64,000 nucleotides of DNA from Magicicada septendecula (Eukaryota > Arthropoda > Insecta > Hemiptera > Cicadidae). The stretch lies in assembly GCA_034769895.1 (NCBI GenBank), contig CM068373.1:18457967-18521966 (forward strand), written 5' to 3'. Position numbers and translations under genes: made by a program. Position 1 is the stretch's first letter; each line of letters opens with the position of its first letter. This document shows positions 56,975-64,000 of the stretch, piece after piece. The notes beneath the pieces were generated by a model that was not told where the DNA came from, did no database searches, and was given only the letters and a program-made list of their open reading frames with translations.

Positions 56975-57950
56975 AATTTTTTCTATGGCAAACGGTAACT
57001 CCCGCAAATTCAAACAGAATCACATAATTTTTTGTATACGTGCCTGAATTGTAGAGGACTCAAGACCTATTGATTTTGGTGAAGATCGGTTAAGGGGAAG
57101 GGGTAGTTTACCTGCAACATTTAATATTTTAACAAGAGTAAAATACTTAATTTTGATAAATAAAGTATCCTGAAAAGAAGGTCATAATAATCCACTGTAG
57201 AAAGGTAGATGAAATATCTATAAATGAAAAGGGTAGTTGAAGGGGAGGGGGCAATTTTCTACCCTTAAGGGAAGATCGGTTAAGGGAAAGGCGTAGTTTA
57301 CCTGCAACATTTTATGTTGTAACAAGAGAAATATTTTCATGACTAACGATAACTTCCATAAATTCAAACAGAATCAAATAATTTTTTACATATGCGCCTG
57401 AGTTGTAGAAGACTCAAGGCTTTTTGATTTTGGTGAAGATCGGTTACGGGGAAAGGGCAGTTTACCTGAAACATTTTTTGTTGTAACAAGAGTAAAGTAC
57501 TTAATTTTGATAAATAAAGTATCTTGATAAGAAGATCTTAATAATCCACTGTAGAAACGTAGATGAAATATCTATAAATGAAGAGGCTAGTTGAACGGGG
57601 TGGGGGTAATTTTCTATAAATGAAAATTATAGTTGAAGGGGGAGGGGATAATTTTTATGTGTACTACGTTATCGTCAACAAAGAAGTAGTCTGTTGTTAA
57701 AATTCCAGTGTGGGCTGCTTGGTCGTGGTCCAATGTTTTCTACAAAACCAGACGTTTCGGCACTGGCATCGACTGCCATCATCAAAGAAAATCGAGTGCG
57801 CTAACGTGAGGTGGTGTACGTTAGTGACCACAGTACTGTAGTTAGGGCTGAAGAAAGAAGTAGTTTCTATGGAAATACTTCATTTCGAAAATGATTTTAA
57901 ACATAAATCTTAGAACATGGAAGTCATGTATGGTTCTCCATACCGATATT

Positions 57951-58301
57951 TTAATGCAGCCATTCTCCCTGAGAGTCTAGAGGATTCAGAAGTTCCTGCT
58001 GCATTAACCCATTTGACACACATCTTTTGCAATGGCGGCACATTGTTGTATACCAGAGAATCCCATACCCATTCCTAATATTATGAATATTGTAATATAG
58101 TAAATAATATTGTGATTTGTGTTATTAAAAACATTTGTCATTAGAATATGAAGGTCATGTTACTCGCATGTATTCACACTATCCACAAATTTATATATAA
58201 CGTGTGTATATTCATGGACACTATTTGTAGATATACTAGAATGCTGTGTATCAATGTACAATAATGACAGCTGTATAGGATTCTAAGCTAAACACCAGAT
58301 T
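57951..58301. other. Intronic DNA, nothing recognised
   Basis: No gene or repeat was identified between the array and the Penelope-like element. Confidence 0.4.
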
Positions 58302-58381
58302 CTTAATATAATTATTTCACTACCGACTCGGAACACAAAGTTTTTTATGGGTAAACACGTAAAAGGTTTACCTTATAGCCT

Positions 58382-58414
58382 GAACCGGTTTTCGCTTTTA
58401 AAAAGCTTCTTCAG
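58382..58414 (-). ncRNA. Hammerhead-like core in the left Penelope-like end
   Basis: Read on the minus strand: CTGAAGA, a GCTTTT/AAAAGC hairpin, then GAAA. The mirror copy at 60008-60040 is on the plus strand. CTGAAGA departs from the CTGATGA consensus. Confidence 0.4.
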
Positions 58415-58439
58415 AAGCTACCGCTATGTGAGTGTCACA

Positions 58440-60047
58440 AACAATGACAGACACTCACATAAACTACTATATTGGCACAGATATGTTGATGACATTCTAA
58501 TACTGTACACGGGAAACAAAAGACAATGTGAACAGTTACTAACGCACTGTCACCGGACAAAAGGCTTGCCGCATGACAACTGGCGCCAATCGTACACTCT
58601 AGTTATTTTGGTGGCCCTAAAAAGGACCGAGTGGCGAGAATTGTGATGTTGGTCGTGCCGCGCTGAGGTGTTCGGCGGCTGCGCCCGCTGATCGTGGCGT
58701 ACTGCAGTCCTCCTCTTCTTTCGGCACCGGTTGTAGAGTCGGCTGCCGGCCCAGCGAAATCCATCGCTGGCGCGGAACGGGAGTGCGAAGACGCAAGAAC
58801 GGCGGCGGTTCTATTCTTCGGCTGTTCCTTCTGGCTGACTCCGCCTCGATGTCGTCCGAGAGAGGAGAGGAGATGAAGTGCGTTCGATGGCGTGGCGATG
58901 AAGAGTGCGTAAAATTTTCTGCCGGCCCGGGTTTTATTAACTAACCGGCATCGCTGATTGGCTAGCTCCGAACACGAAGTTGGTCACGTCTCGGCGCCTG
59001 CTGATGCCGGATTGGCTCGCTCCGAGCACGTAGTTGGTCACGTCTCGGCCGCTGGTAACGGTGAGCAGATGTTCGCATATCGCTACCGTCACAGCACATA
59101 AATAAAATACACAAAAACATAACCTTTACTGCCAAATACGAACACAACAATAGCATAAAATTCTTAGACCTCTCCATCACAAAACTTGAACACAGGCACA
59201 CATTCAGTATATACAGAAAACCGACTACAACGGACACACTAATACACACCTCCTTCAATCACCCAACACAACACAAACTAGCTGCCTTCAGAACTATGAT
59301 ATATAGACTTAACAACATCCCACTAGATGAAAAAGACTACAAAGACGAAATAAACACGATAAAATATCTAGCAGAATCCAACGGATACGACAGAACAATA
59401 GTCAATAAACTCCTACACAAAACACAAAACAGACAAAGACAAAAACAACAATTTCATGACACTAACATATATCAACAACCAAACTGAAAAAATAGCCCAC
59501 AAATTCAAAAAAGCAGGATACAGAATCGCATACTAAACTACTAACAAAACAGAACATACACTATCAAAACACACACACAAAGCACAAAACAAATTCGATC
59601 TACCCGGTGTTTACAAACTAAATTGCTCAAATTGCAACAAGTTCTACATAGGCCAGACAGGACATAGCTTCAAACAAAGATAAATTGTACACACAAAGGC
59701 CCTACACTCCACTACAGAATCCACCTTTGCAAACCACCTCATTGAAGCCAACCACACATACAAAAACATCGACAATAACATGGACACTCTGCACATACAC
59801 ACAAAAGGCCGAAAACTAGACACTCTAGTACAATTGGAAATATACAAACACACGAAAACACATAAAAAACGACATCCTAAACGAACAGACACAATTCAAA
59901 TCACACGCATTATTCGAACATATCACACCCCACACACACAATATCGATTTTTCAAAACTCGATACCGTCACCAACAACAAGACGGACAGTGCTCCCAGCA
60001 GCAGCATCTGAAGAAGCTTTTTAAAAGCGAAAACCAGTTCAGGATAT
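58440..60047 (+). pseudogene. Penelope-like RT C-terminus plus GIY-YIG endonuclease, broken
   Basis: RT motif C reads YWHRYVDDILILYTG near 58470. After the LTR-like insertion the frame resumes INKIHKNITFTAKYE, then KFLDLSITK and FSIYRKPTTTDT, typical of Penelope-like RT thumb regions. The linker MTLTYINNQTEKIAHKFKKAG follows in another frame, so a frameshift lies near 59455. The endonuclease has GVYKLNCSNC and KFYIGQTGHSFKQR at about 59607-59683 (GVY for GIY), then FANHLIEANH and KLDTLVQLEIYK. Stops at about 59535 and 59683 break it. The N-terminal RT motifs are absent because of 5' truncation. Confidence 0.85.
58548..59093. repeat. 546-bp GC-rich solo LTR or TRIM-like insertion
   Basis: It runs TGTCACCGG...TACCGTCACA with GCAC on both sides (58544-58547 and 59094-59097). 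Removing it gives an uninterrupted QLLTHINKIHKNIT reading of the Penelope-like RT, so both ends are exact. It is much more GC-rich than its surroundings and contains two related ATTGGCT(A/C)GCTCCGA blocks near 58957 and 59012. TG...CA ends and a 4-bp duplication suggest an LTR, but no element of this type with an interior is in the window. Confidence 0.8.
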
Positions 60048-60305
60048 AAGGTAAAACTTTTATGTGTTTACCCATAAACCGCCCGTGTTCCGAGTCGGTA
60101 GTGAAATAATTATATTAAGTTAAGTAACTAACACGCCATGGACAACAAAATGCAAGAATTTAACCAGATTCTTCTTATGAAGAATGAAAGATAATGAAAC
60201 ACTGAGAAAAATAATATCAGTAACTATGCAATAACGTCTGCAGAATAAGCTACTGTAACATACACACTCCACAAAGCTACAAGATAAACCTAAAATATTA
60301 CTTAC

Positions 60306-60449
60306 ATCCCAGTTTTCATAACCAGGATGTTTATCCATTTCCTCTTTCACCTTCCCTTTAAAGTCGGTGACATAGAACTGCAATGGCTCCTTTGCCCTTC
60401 TGTTCAGACTGTAACAGCGAGTCAGCTGTTTGCAGGCTTTCCTCAGTTC
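60306..60449 (-). CDS. TRMT10C: TRMT10C-like gene, upstream exon
   Basis: On the minus strand the exon lies between acceptor TTGTGTTACAG and donor GAT|GTAAGT and is 144 bp, phase 0 at both ends. It reads ELRKACKQLTRCYSLNRRAK, then PLQFYVTDFKG and MDKHPGYENWD. TRMT10 proteins start their SPOUT domain with an ExxKxxxQxxxCYxxNRR helix and a PLHxxxTxx strand, as here. It splices in frame to the YLDIF exon at 49209-49355 across an 11-kb intron. The initiator Met, mitochondrial targeting signal and N-terminal exons are not visible to the right, so the gene is partial in this window. Confidence 0.88.
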
Positions 60450-60954
60450 CTGTAACACAACATTATTTTGTCTGTTTTTAATGAATATCTGTTTAATATA
60501 ACCTATGTATTGACAGTTGGGAACATAGAAGGAGCAGGGATTTGGTGCTCTTTTATGAAGCCATTCAGAAATTTATCAGTGCTGAAATTTTTAGATCCCC
60601 CTTCCATAATAACAGATTAAGGTTGTCAGTTTTTATCTCCAAACACACTTGTTTTCAAAGTGTACAACACATTGCATTTTAGATCTCGTAGCTGGTAATT
60701 AGTTGTTATGTGGTTTGTTTTAACATAACGTCATGTAACAACTATTGCAGTCACATAAAACTTACTAGGTCACATTTTATGTTAATGGAACTCAATACAT
60801 TTCCATTTATACATTTTGTATAATGTTTACTTCACACAGTATGTCCACTTGTTGTATAAAGAGTGAGTCCATACAAAAGAATTACAAGTTTTTAACTTGA
60901 ATGAAAAACTAATATAAACAACAGTGGAAAGAACATTTAGAAAGAATGTTAAAT

Positions 60955-61080
60955 TTAAGACTGGCCAAACAAGTCTGGAAATATAAACCTATATGACAGA
61001 GGTGTGTGGTTAGACCCAGGAAGAGATGGCTGGAGGATCTTTGAACGCAGAACAGGCAGCACCTTGCCTATGTTGTGATG
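60955..61080 (+). pseudogene. C-terminal LINE relic
   Basis: In broken plus-strand frames the sequence reads RLAKQVWKYKPI, then VRPRKRWLEDL and QNRQHLAYVV, typical of the C-terminal tail of RTE-like LINE proteins (PKQVxxYKP and GRPRKRWLxD). There is at least one frameshift and one stop. No RT remains. Confidence 0.55.
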
Positions 61081-64000
61081 TGAAGATGATGATGAAAATA
61101 TATTAATGTAAAGTAGGATGTCATACGTACTGTCAGCATCCTCTTTCGGAAGTATCCTTAACAATTCTTCAATTTATAACTTGCCATGTTCTCTACTTGC
61201 CAGCTCTCCATGTCAAATGTCTACAAGAATTGACAAATTTCTTCTCTACTGGTAATCTTTGACATTTATTAAATATTGTCTTCCACACGTCCTCACCCTC
61301 CACACATAAGTTTCAATTACCTCCAAGTCTGACCATTTATATATCTTTTTGCATCAGTTATTAAAAATCGAGCCATTGTGCAGGAAGAAATATCACACTG
61401 TACAGTGAGTTTATACAGTATATCAACGGAGATATAGCTACTCACAAAAAAAGTTACTGTATTAATCTTGTATTTAAAAGTTCTGTAATTTGAATAATTA
61501 GAATAACAACTCCACTTCACTGGCAAAATGAAGCCCAGACAGACTATGCTGGCAAAAGAGCATACTGTTATTCACTGTACCAATTAAAATATGAGTGTTT
61601 TAATTCGAACTGGTTGAACTAGTCAGATGAACTTTAAGTCCCACGGAGGTGTACCTCTGATATAACTTTTTACAGTTAACAAATTAGCTTAATGATAAGA
61701 GTGAAACTGGCTTATGATCAATTGGAATACTGATAAGAGAGTCCCGTCTTTATATTTCACCACTACATAAATTTTTGCGTGATACAAAGTACAACAGCTC
61801 TAAGTGTGGTAAAGTATACAATATTTTGCATACATAAAACATTTCTATCCTACACAAATATCTCAAATCATTTTACAATTTATAAACTTCAAATGCAAGT
61901 TTATTGTTTACTAATTTTCTTAAAATTAGAATCCATCAAGTTTTGATCTACCACTTGAAAACAGGATACGAAATTACAATATATAAATTCCTGTAAATTA
62001 TTGTCAGCCTCTTGGCTACCACAACAAAGGCAAAGATAAAAGATATACTGGTTTATGCTATACAGTAAGATCTCAAGCAACATGTGTTGAACTTTGGAAG
62101 TTGTGTAAAGATGATTTATTTCATCACATAAACTTTTTTTTACATGACTACACAATCTTTCAATATATTACTATACAGTATATATTACTGCAGGGTACAC
62201 TATACAGTGTGATACATTTATCTGGATTTATGTATCTTTTATTTCAGGCAACAATTAAATTACATATCCTAATTTTGTAGCAAGAACAGATTTTTATTTA
62301 GCCTATATATTAGGAAGAAAGGCGTCACCCCTTGAACAAATGCACAAATGGCTATATATACATAAAGAACTCTACACATTACAATACGTAAAGAACTCTA
62401 TACATACATACAACACAAACATTCTTATCCTGTTCTCGTCAATATCTACTACAACTGGTGAATATTGTTTTGAGACCGGTGTGCACTGTTAAGTCCTCTC
62501 GTATGTATCTCTCCTTGATTATGTTAATATAATTCAATTTCTTAGATATCTGGAGTTGTGGGATATAGTAATCTCGTTAATTATGATTAACTTATCTCTC
62601 TAATTAAAATACCAGTGTTAGTGTGACTGTAACTTAAATAATTAGTGTTTTATTCTAAAATTTCGCTCAGCCCTAGTATACCTTGCAGAGAATTATTGAA
62701 ATTTCGTGTTTAATGCTATTCTCTTTGGTGTCAGAGAATTCCGCAACAAGCGCTGCAGTTCCGGAACAAACGAAATTTATAGGTTAATTCACCGTGTACG
62801 GTAACTAGTTATTATACACTTAGTCTGTTAATTCTTATTCCCAACTCATTAAATAATACCCAAATAATAAGATCCTGAAATTATACAAGGTTTCTTTATT
62901 AATTAAACTTGTTAACATTCAATGATATTGTTTTTTAACTGACATACGAAAGGCTATATGTTGCGTGAATCGATTATTGTTCGGTCCAATATTTTATGTT
63001 AGATTCAGTTATATATATATATTTTTTTTTTATAATTAATTTAGTTCAGGGTGTGAAGGTTCTTGTAACTGCGGGGAAGATTAAAACTATATAGATAAGA
63101 ATGCAAGATATTACAAATTTAAAGTGTTGTGTTGTTTAATATTATTTATACAATTGTAAATTACCAGACTTAGAACGAAGCAGCTCTGGCAGGCAGTTGG
63201 TTTTTAACCTCGTGTCGATCAGAATGGAGATGATTTTCTTTATTCTTTTCTTCAGTTCAATAAAGTGGAATCCTTAATCCTGGTTAACTCGGAAATACAG
63301 CTCCCTTGGTTTATTTACGGCCAGACTGGTGGTTGTGTTCTTCGGCAAATTCTGGATCCAAATACGTTTCTTCTATCGTATGAAGTAAATAGTGATGTCC
63401 CAAGTATTTAAATGGTTATGATTTTCAGTGTGGTGTGTAGTATTAGTTCTTTACACAGTTGGTTCTTTATATTTGATTAATATTTCATTAATTCTTCTTC
63501 TGATATTGGACAATCCAAGTCCTTCCTTGTGAAACTCAATTATTTATTATTATGAGACGATACCATTATATAATTTGGTTAAATTTTGCTGGCATAATTC
63601 AGACAAATAATTATTAATATATTGTGATTTGTAAATGTATCGAAATAATTTAGAATAGTTGAATTACATTAACCATTTCTTTGGGTTTTAATCTTATTCA
63701 GATCATAAATTGCAATAATCAAAATCAACAAATTGTATTAATTTTTGTTGTCCCTAGCAACAAATTTATTTTTATTCTTTTTCAATGTTTTGTATATAGT
63801 GATTATTTCATATATTATTCTTCCATTCCTTATTAAACTTCCATTATATCGGAATATAACTTTATTTATCGTTTGTTTACTAATTTCTACATATATTCTG
63901 CTGGTTTTTCAATCTTAGTCTATTTCTTTTTATATTTATTATTTTTCCGATATCAAACGTTATCAATCGATATCATTGCACTATGGCATTATCATAATTT
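61081..64000. other. AT-rich DNA, no gene found
   Basis: This stretch should be intron or 5' flank of the TRMT10C-like gene. I looked for exons on the minus strand that could precede the ELRKACKQ exon and found none I could defend. A GC-richer patch at 63170-63370 is unassigned. Confidence 0.4.

Larger units (their letters stand above)
51389..57950 (+). repeat. Composite tandem array of the Helentron-like family
   Basis: Four head-to-tail units are delimited by the terminal block TTTTAAATATAAATC...CATGTATGG...CCATACCGAT at about 53190, 54672, 56913 and 57950. A full unit (51389-53190 or 53193-54672) has 3-5 copies of the ~160-bp repeat. It then has a ~1.1-kb spacer with ATGTATGAGAGAAAATATATCG, CAGCGTGGATAGC and GTGTACAACGTTATCGGC landmarks, and the 3' hairpin. 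Unit 3 is disrupted by about 1.1 kb of AT-rich non-repeat DNA at 55440-56560, and unit 4 lacks most of the spacer. No protein gene is present; the short ORFs are conserved only because the DNA is repeated. Confidence 0.75.
58302..60119 (+). mobile_element. 5'-truncated Penelope-like element with inverted terminal repeats
   Basis: The left end (58302-58420) and right end (about 60008-60119) are inverted copies sharing CTTAATATAATTATTTCACTA and CGACTCGGAACAC. The interior encodes the end of a Penelope-type RT and a GIY-YIG endonuclease. A 546-bp LTR-like insertion lies within the RT. Truncated RT plus an inverted terminal repeat is a typical Penelope-like insertion product. Confidence 0.88.

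Noticed and set aside
58694-58876. 60-codon ORF at 58.7 kb
   Set aside because: It lies wholly within the GC-rich LTR-like insertion, where stop codons are rare by composition.
1-64000. tRNA or rRNA genes
   Set aside because: I saw no cloverleaf-like gene with intact A and B boxes. The tRNA-like hits are primer binding sites complementary to a tRNA 3' end.

Overview
The window looks like a stretch of a large insect genome. It is AT-rich and dense with RTE-type LINEs, mariner, Tigger and hAT elements, Penelope-like elements, Ty3/gypsy-style LTR insertions and a Helentron-like family. This mix suggests a polyneopteran such as a cockroach, cricket or stick insect, but the order is a guess. There is no bacterial-type gene organisation and no long host ORF.

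Host gene: the only host gene I can support is on the minus strand. It is the 3' half of a TRMT10-family tRNA methyltransferase, most like TRMT10C (mitochondrial RNase P protein 1). Four short phase-compatible coding exons lie at 60306-60449, 49209-49355, 27213-27318 and 21495-21607, and they end at a TAG stop. Upstream exons must lie beyond position 64000 or were missed. Almost everything from 21.6 to 60.3 kb is therefore intron filled by transposons. The first 21 kb is downstream of the gene.

Layout: 0.9-13.2 kb is one nest. An old minus-strand LINE is split by LTR element E1, which itself holds a Helentron-like insertion in its 5' LTR, a nearly intact RTE LINE, and a solo LTR in reverse. 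From 13.4 to 20.6 kb there is a decayed LINE, inverted LTR copies, palindromes, a foldback element, a 5'-truncated RTE and a MITE. From 21.5 to 31.5 kb there are two TRMT10C exons, three solo LTRs (one splitting a hAT relic) and a complete but dead Tigger. From 32.9 to 39.6 kb there is a dead mariner, a mariner fragment, and a LINE split by a solo LTR. From 40.9 to 49.1 kb a dead mariner is split by LTR element E2, which holds a mariner-type MITE. From 49.7 to 58 kb there are Helentron-like fragments, a hammerhead-bearing foldback and a composite tandem array. From 58.3 to 60.1 kb there is a Penelope-like element with inverted ends, split by a 546-bp LTR.

Most distinctive: E1 and E2 are diverged relatives with LTRs, PBS and PPT but no recognisable pol. 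Each carries two small overlapping ORFs and a covarying UUCG-capped stem-loop just upstream of the PPT. Several related LTRs contain PBS-like sequence inside the LTR. Many boundaries were placed exactly because removing the insertion restores a host-element reading frame and leaves a 4-bp target duplication.
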